Positions 50,401-61,524 of a stretch of 64,000 nucleotides of DNA are shown piece by piece. The stretch's first letter is position 1. Each line of letters opens with the position of its first letter. The stretch is from Paenibacillus spiritus (GTDB taxonomy: Bacteria; Bacillota; Bacilli; Paenibacillales; Paenibacillaceae). The notes under the pieces are model-generated. The model did no database searches and was not told the DNA's origin. It saw only the letters and a program-made list of their open reading frames with translations. Both the position numbers and the translations under genes were made by a program. The stretch lies in NCBI RefSeq assembly GCF_008710135.1, contig NZ_VYKK01000004.1, forward strand, positions 541,747 to 605,746, in the 5' to 3' direction.

Positions 50401-51978
50401 TTGAAGAAATCGCATAAACAGAGTTTTATCCAGGGAACCATGATCCTGCTTGCCGCTGGCCTGATCAACCGCATGCTGGGATTCATCCCGAGAATTGTTC
50501 TGCCCCGGGTCATCGGAACCGAAGGAGTAGGACTGTATCAGCTTGGGTATCCGTTCTTTCTCGTTCTCGTGACCGTCATTACCGGAGGGCTGCCCCTGGC
50601 CGTCGCTAAAATGGTAGCCGAAGCGGAGAGCGGCAATCGTCCGGAACGCACCAAATCCGTACTCCGTACCGCCCTTGGTCTCAGCTTCGGGCTGGGCGTG
50701 TTCTTTACCTTGGTATCCTTTCTCGCGGCGTCCTGGGTCTCCACGTCCATCCTGACCGACGGGCGGGTCTACTACACCTTCATTGCCATGTCGCCCATGA
50801 TTGCCATTGTGTCGATTTCGGCGGTCTACCGGGGCTACTTCCAGGGCAAGCAGAATATGATTCCGTCGGCGCTGTCGTCTGTACTGGAGACCGTTGCCCG
50901 CATTGTCTTCATGCTATGGCTGTCGCTCGCTCTTCTTCCCAAAGGAATCGAATATGCGGCTGCAGGAGCCATGCTCGGCGTGACAGCCGGTGAAATTGCC
51001 GGGATGCTCGTGCTGCTCGTTCAGTACTTCAGAAGCGCCCCGGGAGAAGCTACTCCCAAAGAACCGGCAGACACGCCAAAAGCATCCGCTGGAGAAAATC
51101 CCTCTCCCCGGACGCTTCGCCGCCTTCTTCGCATCTCGGTGCCGGTAACCGCGGGAAGACTCGTAGGTTCGTTCTCCTACCTGCTGGAATCCATCGTTAC
51201 AGCCCGAAGCTTGGCTCTGGCAGGAGTGGCCACTTCGGTTGCGACCGCCCAGTACGGAGCGCTCCAGGGCATGGTTATTCCCCTGCTGCTGCTTCCGAGC
51301 GCCTTGACCAGTTCACTAGCCGTTTCTCTGGTCCCTTCCCTCTCGGAGGCTACCGCCCGGGGAGACCACCGAACCGTCCACAAGCGCATGCATCAGGCCC
51401 TTCGTCTGGCCTTGGTCACGGGCGCTCCGTTCGCGGTAATTATGTATGTGCTGGCCGAGCCGCTCTGCCGGCTGCTCTACGGCAGTGCTGAGACCGCGCC
51501 CATGCTGCGGCTGATGGCGCCATTCGCCGTCCTGCTCTACGTCCAGGCTCCTCTGCAAGCCGCGCTGCAGGCTCTGGACCGGCCCGGCCGCGCCTTGATG
51601 AATACCCTGATCGGCGCGGTCGTGAAAATTGTGCTCATCTTTCTGCTCGCCTCCCGTCCGGAGTACGGGATCACCGGGGCCATTCTCGCCATCATTGTCA
51701 ACAGCGTACTGGTCACGCTTCTTCACGGCGCAAGCGTCGTCTCGCTGCTGTCGCTCAAGCTGCGCCTGAGCGATCTCTTGCGCATCGCGGCAGCCATGGT
51801 CATCATGGCTGCCGGCATGACGTACATGTCTTCGCATTTCGCCCTTCCCGGACCTGAAGCTGTCCGATTTCTGATTCCGGCCGTCGCCGGAGGCGCGCTT
51901 TATATTGGCATTGCCCTGTTATCGGGCCTGCTCTCCCCCCGCGATCTGGGCCGGCTGCCGCGGCCAAGACGCCGCTAG
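50401..51978 (+). CDS. spoVB: Stage V sporulation protein B (MOP/MATE flippase family)
   Basis: 525 residues, about 14 membrane segments. Signatures include FIQGTMILLAAGLINRMLGF, RVIGTEGVGLYQLGYPFF and SISAVYRGYFQGKQNMIPSA. SpoVB belongs to the MOP superfamily of lipid II flippase-like proteins and is needed for the spore cortex. TTG at 50401 is the start, eight bases after GAGGG. It is divergent from comN and convergent with the DUF421 gene (1 bp apart). A long cytoplasmic loop (about 218-235) is Pro/Ala/Lys-rich. Confidence 0.95.
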   Translation: MKKSHKQSFIQGTMILLAAGLINRMLGFIPRIVLPRVIGTEGVGLYQLGYPFFLVLVTVITGGLPLAVAKMVAEAESGNRPERTKSVLRTALGLSFGLGVFFTLVSFLAASWVSTSILTDGRVYYTFIAMSPMIAIVSISAVYRGYFQGKQNMIPSALSSVLETVARIVFMLWLSLALLPKGIEYAAAGAMLGVTAGEIAGMLVLLVQYFRSAPGEATPKEPADTPKASAGENPSPRTLRRLLRISVPVTAGRLVGSFSYLLESIVTARSLALAGVATSVATAQYGALQGMVIPLLLLPSALTSSLAVSLVPSLSEATARGDHRTVHKRMHQALRLALVTGAPFAVIMYVLAEPLCRLLYGSAETAPMLRLMAPFAVLLYVQAPLQAALQALDRPGRALMNTLIGAVVKIVLIFLLASRPEYGITGAILAIIVNSVLVTLLHGASVVSLLSLKLRLSDLLRIAAAMVIMAAGMTYMSSHFALPGPEAVRFLIPAVAGGALYIGIALLSGLLSPRDLGRLPRPRRR

Positions 51979-51979
51979 C

Positions 51980-52738
51980 TTAACGGGAGCGGCTGTGGTC
52001 GACATACAGATGTCCCTTATGGTCGATCGAACACAGAAAGACATCGCGGAAATCCTGCGCTCCCTTTTGCCGAATCTGCCGTCTTAGCCAGAACCGGGTT
52101 TTACCGATCAATTCCAAATTGTCATCCTCTACTTTGCCGTCCATGATCAGCGGGATGGGCAGTCCCTCATACCGGATTCGCCCCTTCACCTCGTGGGTGA
52201 GGCGGGCCGGAGCCATGCCCGATTTGGAAGCCCCTTCCGCATTCTTGCCGCTGTTGCCTGCTTGATTGGACGAAGACAAGCTTCCGTTCTTCTCAATCAC
52301 CGTAAGCTGCCCGGTTGTCTCCAGAATGGCGAACTCGACATCTGCAGGACTGGAAACGTTCTGGCCGCGCAGCTGCAGAAGCAGGTCGTCCAGGTTGTAC
52401 CGCTGTCTGCGCATCTCCTTCTTCTGAATTTTGCCGTCGGCGATCAGAATGCTGGGACGGCCGTCCATGAACAGGCGCAGTCTTCGGCTCTTCAGGCTGA
52501 TGAGGGCGAGCAGGACCTGGGTCAGTACGAGCGTTGCCATGGGAACAAGCCCTTCATACAAGGGACGACTGGGGTCCTCGATAACAAAGATGGCAATTTC
52601 CGCAATCAGAATGGAGATGGTCAGGTCGAACACCGACAGCTTGCCGATCTCGCGCTTCCCCATAATGCGCATGCTCAGGAGAATCAAGGAATACATCAGC
52701 AAGGTCAGTAACACAAGGGCTCCGAGGTGCCGAAACAT
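51980..52738 (-). CDS. DUF421 (YetF/YrbG-type) membrane protein
   Basis: 252 residues. Three membrane segments (about 5-25, 40-55, 62-80) and the DUF421 signature MRIMGKREIGKLSVFDLTIS, RPSILIADGKIQKKEMRRQR and YNLDDLLLQLR. A Ser/Asn/Gly-rich insert (about 152-172) and a C-terminal domain follow. Members are often linked to sporulation or germination and the biochemical role is unknown. Position next to spoVB and yrzE matches yrbG in Bacillus subtilis. The stop abuts the spoVB stop. Confidence 0.9.
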   Translation of the reverse strand: MFRHLGALVLLTLLMYSLILLSMRIMGKREIGKLSVFDLTISILIAEIAIFVIEDPSRPLYEGLVPMATLVLTQVLLALISLKSRRLRLFMDGRPSILIADGKIQKKEMRRQRYNLDDLLLQLRGQNVSSPADVEFAILETTGQLTVIEKNGSLSSSNQAGNSGKNAEGASKSGMAPARLTHEVKGRIRYEGLPIPLIMDGKVEDDNLELIGKTRFWLRRQIRQKGAQDFRDVFLCSIDHKGHLYVDHSRSR

Positions 52739-52894
52739 AGTTGCTTCGCTCTCCTTTGTTCCGCCGGCTTCTCACAAGCCTCGCGCATTCAAATGTGGAT
52801 GGGAATCTCCCTTTATTCTGGCCTGGCCCTGCCGCAGGCATTCCGAAGCTTCCGTATCAATTCCTGGCAATCTTTCGCTCTCCGCGCTCTGGGG

Positions 52895-52926
52895 TTGTAC
52901 TAATGGGGCAAGCTGCCCCATAGAAT
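52895..52926 (+). promoter_or_regulatory. Predicted yrzE promoter with 20-bp spacer filled by a palindrome
   Basis: TTGTAC (52895-52900) and TAGAAT (52921-52926) are 20 bp apart. The spacer is almost entirely the palindrome ATGGGGCA-AGC-TGCCCCAT. This geometry is the one used by MerR-type activators. The -10 is about 40 bp upstream of the ATG. Confidence 0.4.
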
Positions 52927-52965
52927 GAAGATGAACGATGGTGAGTCGATAAAGGAGGAAAGCCC

Positions 52966-53358
52966 ATGTATATGCTGCGCCGTCTTTTCTCATGGAAGAT
53001 TGGAAATCCTGTTCTATCCGGTCTTTGCCGGTCCTTCACCTGGATGCTGCTTGGCGCTCTGGTTCTGTCCCTGCTGCTGTGGAGCAGCGGATTGAGTGAA
53101 CAGGACCTCTCCGTCTATACGTATGTGGTCCATGCCGTGGCCGCTATGCTTGGGGGCTGGAGAGCAGGGAACCGAACCGACCGCAAAGGCTGGTATCAGG
53201 GGAGCCTGACCGGGCTCATTTATGGCGTGTTGATTCTGTTGATCGGATTCCTTGCGCTGGACAGCAAGCTGGTTCCGCTGGATGCCCTGCTGGTTGCCGC
53301 AGCCGGCGGAATCGGAGCGCTTGGCGGAATGTTCGGTGTGAATTTTCAGAAAGCTTAA
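52966..53358 (+). CDS. YrzE-type TIGR04086 membrane protein
   Basis: 130 residues with four membrane segments (about 18-42, 50-68, 82-100, 108-128) and the family motif HAVAAMLGGWRAGNRTDRKG followed by WYQGSLTGLIYG. The function is unknown; members are conserved in endospore formers between spoVB/yrbG and yajC. The ATG at 52966 has AAAGGAGG seven bases upstream. Divergent from the DUF421 gene and followed by the PAP2 gene. Confidence 0.9.
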   Translation: MYMLRRLFSWKIGNPVLSGLCRSFTWMLLGALVLSLLLWSSGLSEQDLSVYTYVVHAVAAMLGGWRAGNRTDRKGWYQGSLTGLIYGVLILLIGFLALDSKLVPLDALLVAAAGGIGALGGMFGVNFQKA

Positions 53359-53449
53359 GTTAATCTGCGAAAAATCGAAACCGACTCCTGGAAATTGTGG
53401 TACACTGTCCTCATCTGCTGTTTTGGCTATCAAGGAGGCTTTGATCCCT

Positions 53450-54304
53450 TTGCTGTACCATTCCATGAATACCGTAGTGATCTTCACCGTAGTCTGCGTC
53501 ATCCTGCTGATCTGGCTGGCGACCCTTCGCAATCCGTTTCTGGCACTGGTTCAGATGGGCCGGGAAATGCTTCATTCCTATAAATTCCTAGTCTTGTTCG
53601 TCTGTATGTTCGGCGTGCTGGTTCTGAACAAATATGAACTGCAATTCGAGACAAAGATGAACCTTTCGGCGGATTACACCCGAATATTCTTCGGTTTGGA
53701 GGGGCATTTCGTCCGTTATTTCCAGGATGTTTTTTATGCCTCCTGGCTGACACCGATAATTGTCTTCTTCTATATCTTCATGCTCCAATCCGTACTTGCA
53801 GCTGCAATCGGCGTCTATCTGAACGACAAGAACAGGTTGATGGTCTATGCGACCTGCTATGCGGTCATCATCATTTATGCGATCGCCATTCCGTTCTTCC
53901 TGTTCTTCCCGGTCAATGAGGCCTGGTCTTACGCTCCGGCCGGGGTTCGCTTCCTGATGCTGGACGTATTTCCCAACTTCGAGCAGGAATACAGGGCGCT
54001 TTCGGGCCTGAATAATTGCTTTCCCAGTCTGCACACGGCAATCTCCATGACGATGGCCCTGCTGGCCTGGCGTTCAGGCAACCGCCGCTGGATCGCCATT
54101 ACTACCGTGACCGCTGCGGTGATTATCTTCGGGATCTTTTACCTGGGCATTCACTGGCTAATGGATATGCTGGGCGGTACCGTGCTGGCAGTTGCTGCTT
54201 CCTCTCTGGCCATGAAGCTCGCCAAGGTGACGCTCCAGAGCAAGGACTTTCAAGTCCAGCGCAAGGCGCTGAAATCCCGCAGACCCTATTCTTATGAAGA
54301 ATAA
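53450..54304 (+). CDS. PAP2-superfamily membrane phosphatase
   Basis: 284 residues, about six membrane segments. The last part carries the PAP2/AUR1 signature: NNCFPSLHTAISMTMALLAW (motif 2, SxxxH) and FYLGIHWLMDMLGGTVLAVA (motif 3, H with downstream D). Motif 1 is weak, as in the inositolphosphotransferase-like branch. A lipid phosphatase or phosphotransferase role at the membrane is likely; the substrate is unknown. TTG at 53450 is taken as start, about 11 bases after AAGGAGG; an earlier TTG at 53423 lies before that site. Not part of the Bacillus order, so it is an insertion between yrzE and yajC. Confidence 0.85.
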   Translation: MLYHSMNTVVIFTVVCVILLIWLATLRNPFLALVQMGREMLHSYKFLVLFVCMFGVLVLNKYELQFETKMNLSADYTRIFFGLEGHFVRYFQDVFYASWLTPIIVFFYIFMLQSVLAAAIGVYLNDKNRLMVYATCYAVIIIYAIAIPFFLFFPVNEAWSYAPAGVRFLMLDVFPNFEQEYRALSGLNNCFPSLHTAISMTMALLAWRSGNRRWIAITTVTAAVIIFGIFYLGIHWLMDMLGGTVLAVAASSLAMKLAKVTLQSKDFQVQRKALKSRRPYSYEE

Positions 54305-54320
54305 ATTAGGCCTCATACTT

Positions 54321-54353
54321 TGCTTCAATCTCTTTAATTTAGTGGTTGAAGCA
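54321..54353. repeat. Inverted repeat after the PAP2 gene
   Basis: TGCTTCAA and TTGAAGCA (8-bp arms, 17 bases apart) lie 17 bp after the stop codon. No T-run follows; a weak 3'-end hairpin or a binding site. Confidence 0.4.
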
Positions 54354-54431
54354 CAGTATCCTGTGGCTCTCCACTCCCCCTAAAACCATTCAAAGTTTGA
54401 ACTTCCCGCTTCCGTTCTCTCCGTAAAACGC

Positions 54432-54466
54432 AAAAAAACCAGCTCAGAATAAATTCTGAGCTGGTT
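54432..54466 (-). terminator. Strong terminator of the ruv-queA-tgt-yajC operon
   Basis: AACCAGCTCAGAA and TTCTGAGCTGGTT form a perfect 13-bp stem with loop TAAA. On the minus strand it is followed by TTTTTTTGCG. It lies 23 bp after yajC. Confidence 0.95.
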
Positions 54467-54488
54467 GGGACTTGTCCGTTATTAGAAG

Positions 54489-54791
54489 TTAGTTGCTCTC
54501 CGTAATCGAGTGGCTGATAGACCCCCGGTCAAAGGTAAGCTTCGTCACATCATTAACCTTCAAAATCACGATATCGTCGGTAATTTCTACGATCGTGCCG
54601 TGCAAGCCGCCGATGGTCACCACCTTATCGCCTTTGGACAGCGCCTTCAGCATAGCGTTGCGGTTCTTGGTCTTCTTCTGCTGCGGACGAATCAGCAGGA
54701 AATAGAAGACCACGAACATCAGAACAAACGGCAGGATCAATCCATAGATCGAACTGCTGCTCCCCGTAGGTGTACTCGCATATTGGAACAT
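54489..54791 (-). CDS. yajC: Preprotein translocase subunit YajC
   Basis: 100 residues. One membrane helix (about 16-36) with the family motif FYFLLIRPQQKKTKNR, then a small beta-rich cytoplasmic domain (LSKGDKVVTIGGLHGTIVEI). YajC associates with SecD/SecF in the export machinery. The ATG has AAAGGGGGG upstream. Last gene before the operon terminator, 43 bp after tgt. Confidence 0.97.
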   Translation of the reverse strand: MFQYASTPTGSSSSIYGLILPFVLMFVVFYFLLIRPQQKKTKNRNAMLKALSKGDKVVTIGGLHGTIVEITDDIVILKVNDVTKLTFDRGSISHSITESN

Positions 54792-54834
54792 CTTTTTCCC
54801 CCCTTTCTACAGATAGACCGACAACACGAAAATA

Positions 54835-55989
<1,155 letters not shown>

Positions 55990-56002
55990 CTAGCTCTTAA
56001 GC

Positions 56003-57031
56003 TTAATAAATGAACATTGCATCGCCGAAACTGAAGAACCGGTACTTCATCTCAACCGCTTCCCGATAGGCGGACAGAACGGATTCGCGTCCCGCCAGCG
56101 CGCTGACCAGCATGACCAGCGTTGACTTCGGCAGATGGAAGTTAGTAATCAGCGCATCGACCAGTTTGAACTCATACCCCGGATAGATGAAGATGTCGGT
56201 CCAGCCGCTGCAAGCCTCCAGCGGATTCTTCCCAAAGCGGGTGCCTACCGTCTCCAGCGTCCGGCAGGAGGTAGTGCCTACAGCAACAATACGTCGGCCC
56301 TCGGCTCTCGCTTGGTTCAGCACCTCCGCCGTTTCCGGGGACAGGCTGTAATACTCGGCATGCATGACATGCTCTTCAACCGTCTCCGCCGACATCGGCC
56401 GGAATGTTCCCAGCCCTACATGAAGCGTGATATAAGCAAGGGTCACTCCCTTGGCTTCAATCTGTTTCAGCAGCTCTTCCGTAAAATGAAGACCCGCCGT
56501 CGGCGCCGCCGCCGATCCTTCATGACGGGCATAGACCGTCTGATAACGTTCACGGTCGTCCAATTTCTCTTTGATATAAGGAGGCAGCGGCATCGTTCCC
56601 AACCGGTCCAGAATCTCCTGGAAAATCCCCGAGTACCGGAATCGGATGGTCCGCCCGCCCATTTCGCCTTCCTCCTCGACTACCGCGCTCAGTTCGTCAC
56701 CGAACACAATAACCGAGCCCGTCTTGAGCTTCTTGCCCGGTTTCACGAGCGCTTCCCAGCGGTCCTCGCCCAGATTCTGAAGCAGCAGCACTTCCGCCTT
56801 GGCGCCCGTGTCTTCCTTCACGCCGAACAAGCGGGCCGGAATGACCCGCGTATCGTTCAGCACCAGCGTATCGCCGGGCTGAAGCCGATCGACAATATCC
56901 GTAAAGACCCCGTGCTCCGTCTTGCCGGTCGACTTGTCCAGCATCAGCAGACGGGAGGCGCTGCGCTCCTTGAGCGGGGTCTGCGCAATCAGCGACTCCG
57001 GCAAATCAAAATCATACAAATCCACTTTCAT
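56003..57031 (-). CDS. queA: S-adenosylmethionine:tRNA ribosyltransferase-isomerase
   Basis: 342 residues. Start [20 protein letters not shown] matches Bacillus QueA exactly in register; signatures are [50 protein letters not shown] and SVGTTS-like [14 protein letters not shown]. It adds the ribosyl part of SAM to preQ1-tRNA to form epoxyqueuosine. The ATG at 57031 is preferred. An ATG at 57043 that overlaps the TGA of the upstream SpoIID gene would add four residues and could be used by coupling. Confidence 0.97.
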   Translation of the reverse strand: MKVDLYDFDLPESLIAQTPLKERSASRLLMLDKSTGKTEHGVFTDIVDRLQPGDTLVLNDTRVIPARLFGVKEDTGAKAEVLLLQNLGEDRWEALVKPGKKLKTGSVIVFGDELSAVVEEEGEMGGRTIRFRYSGIFQEILDRLGTMPLPPYIKEKLDDRERYQTVYARHEGSAAAPTAGLHFTEELLKQIEAKGVTLAYITLHVGLGTFRPMSAETVEEHVMHAEYYSLSPETAEVLNQARAEGRRIVAVGTTSCRTLETVGTRFGKNPLEACSGWTDIFIYPGYEFKLVDALITNFHLPKSTLVMLVSALAGRESVLSAYREAVEMKYRFFSFGDAMFIY

Positions 57032-57039
57032 CTGTATCT

Positions 57040-59130
57040 TCATTCCTTAACTATCGTGACATTGTGAAAATAATGCTGCAAAATATCCCGGTACGTCCGA
57101 CCTTCATCCGCCATACCCTTCACGCCCCATTGGGACATGCCCAGGCCATGGCCGTTACCCCAGCCGATAAAATAGAACCCCGGCGATTTCTCGACGACAC
57201 GGGCCTCGCCCCCGCCGTTCAAGATGACCGTTCCGCTGCCACCGCCCGTCGTCAGCCCGGAAGCCGACAATACGCCTTGGGCTGGGGAGCTTCCGGCCGT
57301 AACCGTCTTGCCATCGGCGCCTAGTACAGTATAACTGGCCGCCGGCACAATATCAAACCGTGTACTCGGCAGTCCGCCGAGCGCCGAGCGGAACAAATCG
57401 GGGTACTTCACTTCGACCACGGTTCCGTTGGCCTTGAGCTGAACGACCCGACCGGAAGGCCCGCGTCCGGTCACCTGAAGGTTCGTAATGGAGGACGGCA
57501 GCGTGCTGCCCGTCTTCCCGCTAAGGCTCTTGAGAATTTCGGCTGACGTATACGGTCCCTTGATCCAGCTGTAGCTGCCGGATTCCAGCGTCTGGTTCAG
57601 CACCACCGCCGTCTCCCCGGCATTCATCTTGCCTACGGGGGATACTCCGCTCTGAACGACAGGGAGCGGCCGCACATTGACATCATTCACCGTTGCCGTA
57701 AGCTTGGCCAAGCCCCCCGCTGTCTTCGTGCCGGTCAGCTTCACATTGTCTTCCCGCACGTATCCGGACGCCCCGCTCGGGAGCAGTACATAGTACCACT
57801 TCTTGGCGGTGGCCGAAGCCGCAGCGTCACCCGAGCTGTCCACGCTCGCAAATACCGAACCGCTGCCGCTGCCCCATACCTCCGACGGGTCGGCAGTAAC
57901 GCCGCCGGCATTGGAGGAGAAGACCGTCTCCACCACTTTGCCGCCGCTCATCAGCACTTCGCCGGCTGTCGCATCTACCGCCTTGATGATCGAGGCCGAT
58001 TCCGCTCCGATTCCGTTATAGACCTGGCTCAGCGTCGTGTCTACCACATTGGCGATGTCGAACCGGTTGCCCTGTGCCAGAGCATAGCTCCGGGCTGCTA
58101 CCGCCTGTGCCTTGAGCGCTTCTTCCGGCCAGCTTGCCGACACCTCTCCACCTACAACGGCATAGAGATACTGCTCCAGCGGAACTTCGTTAACGACCGC
58201 CAGCGATCCGTTCATACTGCTTAGCTCTATATCTCCGCGGTATGTCCGTTTGGAACGCTCGGCCAGCTGGATACCGGCTTCGTTGCCGGCCGCGGCAAAG
58301 GCCGCTCCACTGCCCGAGATCTGGTAGTGTGGAAGCTGCACTTCGCTGCTCCAGTCTCCTCCGCTGTCGGTTCTCACCAGAATTCCGCTGCCGGAATTGG
58401 CGAGCGGCAGCTGGGCGAACGCTTGCTGAAGCAGCGTTTTGGCTGCCGCAAGGTCGGCTTCATTGGCCGCTTCGCCGACCCATACCTCATAACGGGCGGC
58501 GCCGTCGCCGGGCACTGCTGCCGTCCAGGCATCCAGTCCCGACGCAGCCAGGGTCAGGCGGGCCGCATCGGCTTCCGCAAGAGTCGGATAGCTGCCGGCC
58601 GACAAATGCTTGCCGCCGCGGACGGCCGGCGTCTGTCCGCCCGGAAGCGAGATTCCGGATGCGGCAACACGGGACGCGCCATCCTTGGCGGCCGCTTCGC
58701 TGGCATAAGGCCCGGTGTAGAGCTGATAGACCGTCCCGCCGTTCTTGGCGCTGCGGAACAGCTGCGGCTTATCGCTTGTCCCCTGCAGGATCTTCGCCGC
58801 AGCCGCAGCTTCGGACCAACTCGCCGTCTCCAGGACTTTGACCCGGTAGGTATCCAGGCTGATTCGCACTTTCGCATTGGCGGCCACCGGGAGAAGCGCC
58901 GCTCCGCCTCCCGCTTCGGCCAGATTCCAGCCCTGTGCGGACTGGAGCGTCACGAAGGGCGTCGTTGATTTATATTTGCTGCCAAGATCGGCATATAAGG
59001 CTACCCGAATGTCGGCGCCGGCCGCCAGGCTTGTCCCGGCCGACGGGATTAAGATTCCCGCCGTTACCGCCAGACCGAGCAGCAGTGTTCCGGCGCGTCT
59101 AATGCTGCGTTTTCTGCGTCCTGCTTCCAT
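57040..59130 (-). CDS. SpoIID/LytB-domain exported protein
   Basis: 696 residues. Signal peptide (about 1-36), then two SPOR-like repeat segments (about 115-170 and 175-245; [20 protein letters not shown]). The SpoIID domain spans about 290-440 with [40 protein letters not shown] and [20 protein letters not shown]. The C-terminal part has [20 protein letters not shown]. SpoIID-type domains are lytic transglycosylases acting on denuded glycan strands during engulfment or cell-wall turnover. The ATG at 59130 has TAAGGAGG seven bases upstream. It lies between ruvB and queA, 29 bp after ruvB. Confidence 0.92.
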   Translation of the reverse strand: MEAGRRKRSIRRAGTLLLGLAVTAGILIPSAGTSLAAGADIRVALYADLGSKYKSTTPFVTLQSAQGWNLAEAGGGAALLPVAANAKVRISLDTYRVKVLETASWSEAAAAAKILQGTSDKPQLFRSAKNGGTVYQLYTGPYASEAAAKDGASRVAASGISLPGGQTPAVRGGKHLSAGSYPTLAEADAARLTLAASGLDAWTAAVPGDGAARYEVWVGEAANEADLAAAKTLLQQAFAQLPLANSGSGILVRTDSGGDWSSEVQLPHYQISGSGAAFAAAGNEAGIQLAERSKRTYRGDIELSSMNGSLAVVNEVPLEQYLYAVVGGEVSASWPEEALKAQAVAARSYALAQGNRFDIANVVDTTLSQVYNGIGAESASIIKAVDATAGEVLMSGGKVVETVFSSNAGGVTADPSEVWGSGSGSVFASVDSSGDAAASATAKKWYYVLLPSGASGYVREDNVKLTGTKTAGGLAKLTATVNDVNVRPLPVVQSGVSPVGKMNAGETAVVLNQTLESGSYSWIKGPYTSAEILKSLSGKTGSTLPSSITNLQVTGRGPSGRVVQLKANGTVVEVKYPDLFRSALGGLPSTRFDIVPAASYTVLGADGKTVTAGSSPAQGVLSASGLTTGGGSGTVILNGGGEARVVEKSPGFYFIGWGNGHGLGMSQWGVKGMADEGRTYRDILQHYFHNVTIVKE

Positions 59131-59159
59131 CCTTTGTCCTCCTTAGGGTCATTCCGTTA

Positions 59160-60182
59160 TTAACGGCCGGAAGAGCCGTTCTGCTCCGGCATGGGAAGTC
59201 CCAAATGCTGATAGGCTGCCGGAGTGACGATCCGTCCTCTCGGCGTACGCTGAAGAAATCCGATCTGCAGCAGGTAAGGCTCGTAGACGTCTTCAATGGT
59301 CTGGCTTTCTTCGCCGATGGTCGCAGCTATGGTATCCAATCCGACGGGACCGCCCCGAAAGCTCGTTATCATTGAATACAGCATCTTGTGGTCAATGCTG
59401 TCAAGGCCCCTGGGATCAACCTGAAGCATCTTTAGCGCTTCGCCCGCCACTTCCGGCGTAATAATGCCGTCGCCCCGTACCTGCGCGTAGTCCCGCACCC
59501 GCTTCAGGAGCCGGTTGGCGATACGGGGAGTCCCCCGCGAACGCAGCGCCAGCTCGTCGGCAGCGTCTCCGACCATCTCGACGCCGAGAATATCGGCGCC
59601 CCGGGAAATAATATAGCTGAGCTCATCCACGGAATAGAATTCCAGACGGCTGACCACGCCAAAGCGGTCGCGCAGCGGAGCGGACAGCAGTCCCGCCCGT
59701 GTCGTCGCGCCTACCAGTGTGAACGGCGGCAGGTCCAGCCGGACCGAACGGGCGCTCGGCCCTTTGCCGATCATAATATCGAGCGCAAAATCCTCCATCG
59801 CCGGGTACAGCACTTCTTCCACCGTTCGGTGAAGCCGGTGAATCTCATCGATGAAGAGCACATCGCCCTCCTGCAGATTCGTCAGCAGCGCAGCGAGATC
59901 GCCGGGCCGCTCGATCGCCGGACCCGACGTGGTCCGGAGATTGACGCCAAGCTCGTTGGCGATGATGTTCGCCAGCGTTGTTTTGCCAAGACCCGGGGGG
60001 CCGTACAGCAGCACATGATCGAGCGCTTCCTTGCGCATCTTGGCCGCTTCAATGTAAATCTTCAGGTTCTCCTTGACCTGGTTCTGTCCGATATATTCAG
60101 CCAGATAGCGGGGACGCAGACTGAGTTCCACCGCCTGGTCTTCCATCATCAAATTCGCGGATATGATCCGGTCCTCCATCAT
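59160..60182 (-). CDS. ruvB: Holliday junction branch-migration ATPase RuvB
   Basis: 340 residues. Walker A is [20 protein letters not shown] (about residue 58), Walker B is [20 protein letters not shown], the sensor is [19 protein letters not shown], and the C-terminal winged helix is about 260-335. RuvB hexamers pump DNA at junctions with RuvA. In the order ruvC-ruvA-ruvB with 43 bp after ruvA. Two adjacent ATGs form the start; either is possible. Confidence 0.98.
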   Translation of the reverse strand: MMEDRIISANLMMEDQAVELSLRPRYLAEYIGQNQVKENLKIYIEAAKMRKEALDHVLLYGPPGLGKTTLANIIANELGVNLRTTSGPAIERPGDLAALLTNLQEGDVLFIDEIHRLHRTVEEVLYPAMEDFALDIMIGKGPSARSVRLDLPPFTLVGATTRAGLLSAPLRDRFGVVSRLEFYSVDELSYIISRGADILGVEMVGDAADELALRSRGTPRIANRLLKRVRDYAQVRGDGIITPEVAGEALKMLQVDPRGLDSIDHKMLYSMITSFRGGPVGLDTIAATIGEESQTIEDVYEPYLLQIGFLQRTPRGRIVTPAAYQHLGLPMPEQNGSSGR

Positions 60183-60225
60183 TCATCGCTCCACTTCCTA
60201 TGAAATCGCCGCCGGTCCGGCGAAC

Positions 60226-60840
60226 TTACTTCGCTACATACAGCAGCTTGAGCGCCTTCTTCATCAGAACATCGACCGAACCCGCGTCTTCCCCGCTCTT
60301 CTTCAGCGTCAGCCATACGCGGTCCAACTCGCTCTCCGTATAGCCCAGAGCCCGCAGGCCGTCCTTGGCTTCCTGCCATGGCTCGGCATTGCCGGCTTCC
60401 GGTTCCGCCGCGAACAATCCCGTCTGCATTGTAATACCGCTTAGACCGTCCAGCTTGTCCTTCAGGTCGAGAATCATCCGCTGGGCCGTCTTCTTGCCGA
60501 TGCCGGGCAGCTTCGTCAGGAACGTCACATTCTCCTGATAGATCGCCGAGATCACATGATCCGGCGTTCCGCCGCCCAGGATGCCCAGTGCCACCCGCGG
60601 ACCGATCCCCGACACCTCGATCAGCTTGCGGAACAGCCGCTGCTCTTCACGCGTCGGGAAGCCGAACAGCAGAATCGCATCCTCCCGCACATGATGGTGT
60701 GTATAGACGGTCACCGGACCTTCCTTCTTGGCGAACGCAAAAGGATTGGGGCAGAAGACCCGGTAGCCGACGCCCTGCACCTCGATCACTACGTATTCGG
60801 ATTCCAGATGTTCAACCGTTCCCCGCAAAAAATCAATCAT
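60226..60840 (-). CDS. ruvA: Holliday junction DNA-binding protein RuvA
   Basis: 204 residues. OB domain about 1-63 (MIDFLRGTVEHLESEYVVIE), helix-hairpin-helix pair (FRKLIEVSGIGPRVALGILG and FLTKLPGIGKKTAQRMILDL), and a flexible linker then C-terminal domain III (about 155-204) that contacts RuvB. It forms tetramers on four-way junctions. The start overlaps the ruvC stop by 4 bp (ATGA). Confidence 0.98.
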   Translation of the reverse strand: MIDFLRGTVEHLESEYVVIEVQGVGYRVFCPNPFAFAKKEGPVTVYTHHHVREDAILLFGFPTREEQRLFRKLIEVSGIGPRVALGILGGGTPDHVISAIYQENVTFLTKLPGIGKKTAQRMILDLKDKLDGLSGITMQTGLFAAEPEAGNAEPWQEAKDGLRALGYTESELDRVWLTLKKSGEDAGSVDVLMKKALKLLYVAK

Positions 60841-61340
60841 CGTCCCAATACCTCATTTATCTTCGAATTCAGCGTGTAAGAGTGCGCGTGGCAGACCGCC
60901 ACCGCCAAGGCGTCCGCTACGTCGTCAGGCTTCGGGATCTGGCTGAGCTTCAGGAACATGCGCACCATCTCCTGGACCTGTTTCTTCTCGGCCTTGCCGT
61001 ATCCGACAATCGCCTGCTTCACCTGCATCGGTGTATACTCGGACAGCGGCAACCCCCGCTGCACCGCAGCCAGCACCAGCACACCCCGGGCCTGCGCCAC
61101 CGGAAGAGCCGTCGTCACGTTGCGGCTGAAATACAGCTTCTCCATCGCCACCGCATCCGGCTTGTACCGGTCAATCAGTTGGATCATGCCGTCATAGACA
61201 TGCGACAGGCGCTCCGCCTCCGGCGTATGCGCCTCTGTCTGAATGCAGCCGTACTGAACCGGCGTCAGCTTGCTGCCGTTCTTATCCACAAAACCGAAAC
61301 CGACAATGGCCAGTCCCGGATCAATTCCCAAAATACGCAT
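60837..61340 (-). CDS. ruvC: Holliday junction resolvase RuvC
   Basis: 167 residues. The metal-binding acidic residues lie in RILGIDPGLAIVGFGFV (Asp7), DAVAMEKLYFSRNV (Glu) and PKPDDVADALAVAVCHAH (Asp pair). RuvC cuts Holliday junctions symmetrically. Bacillus subtilis lacks ruvC and relies on RecU, so its presence fits a Paenibacillus-type genome. ATG at 61340 has GAGGAG nine bases upstream; a longer frame at 61373 lacks support. First gene of the ruvC-ruvA-ruvB run. Confidence 0.97.
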   Translation of the reverse strand: MRILGIDPGLAIVGFGFVDKNGSKLTPVQYGCIQTEAHTPEAERLSHVYDGMIQLIDRYKPDAVAMEKLYFSRNVTTALPVAQARGVLVLAAVQRGLPLSEYTPMQVKQAIVGYGKAEKKQVQEMVRMFLKLSQIPKPDDVADALAVAVCHAHSYTLNSKINEVLGR

Positions 61341-61400
61341 GGATGTACTCTCCTCTGTCGGCATACGTCCCACAAGCGAACATATGTATTCCTTTCACTC

Positions 61401-61432
61401 ATTATAGCAAAAATCCACCCGAGCGGGTGGAT
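61401..61432 (-). promoter_or_regulatory. ruvC promoter (extended -10) overlapping a hairpin
   Basis: Minus strand TGC-TATAAT: -10 at 61401-61406, extended TG at about 61408-61409. Directly upstream is the hairpin ATCCACCC-GCTC-GGGTGGAT (61413-61432), which runs into TTTTTGC. The hairpin occupies the place of a -35 element. Confidence 0.55.
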
Positions 61433-61474
61433 AAACTTTCGAATTCTGCCCGCCGCTTCCGTTCCGGACACAGC

Positions 61475-61503
61475 AAAAAAGCCGTGCCATAGACACGGCT
61501 TTT
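61475..61503 (-). terminator. Terminator of bofC
   Basis: AAAAGCCGTG and CACGGCTTTT form a perfect 10-bp stem with a seven-base loop and T-runs on both sides, 21 bp after the bofC stop. Confidence 0.88.
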
Positions 61504-61524
61504 CGCCTTCTGCGTCACTGCGCT

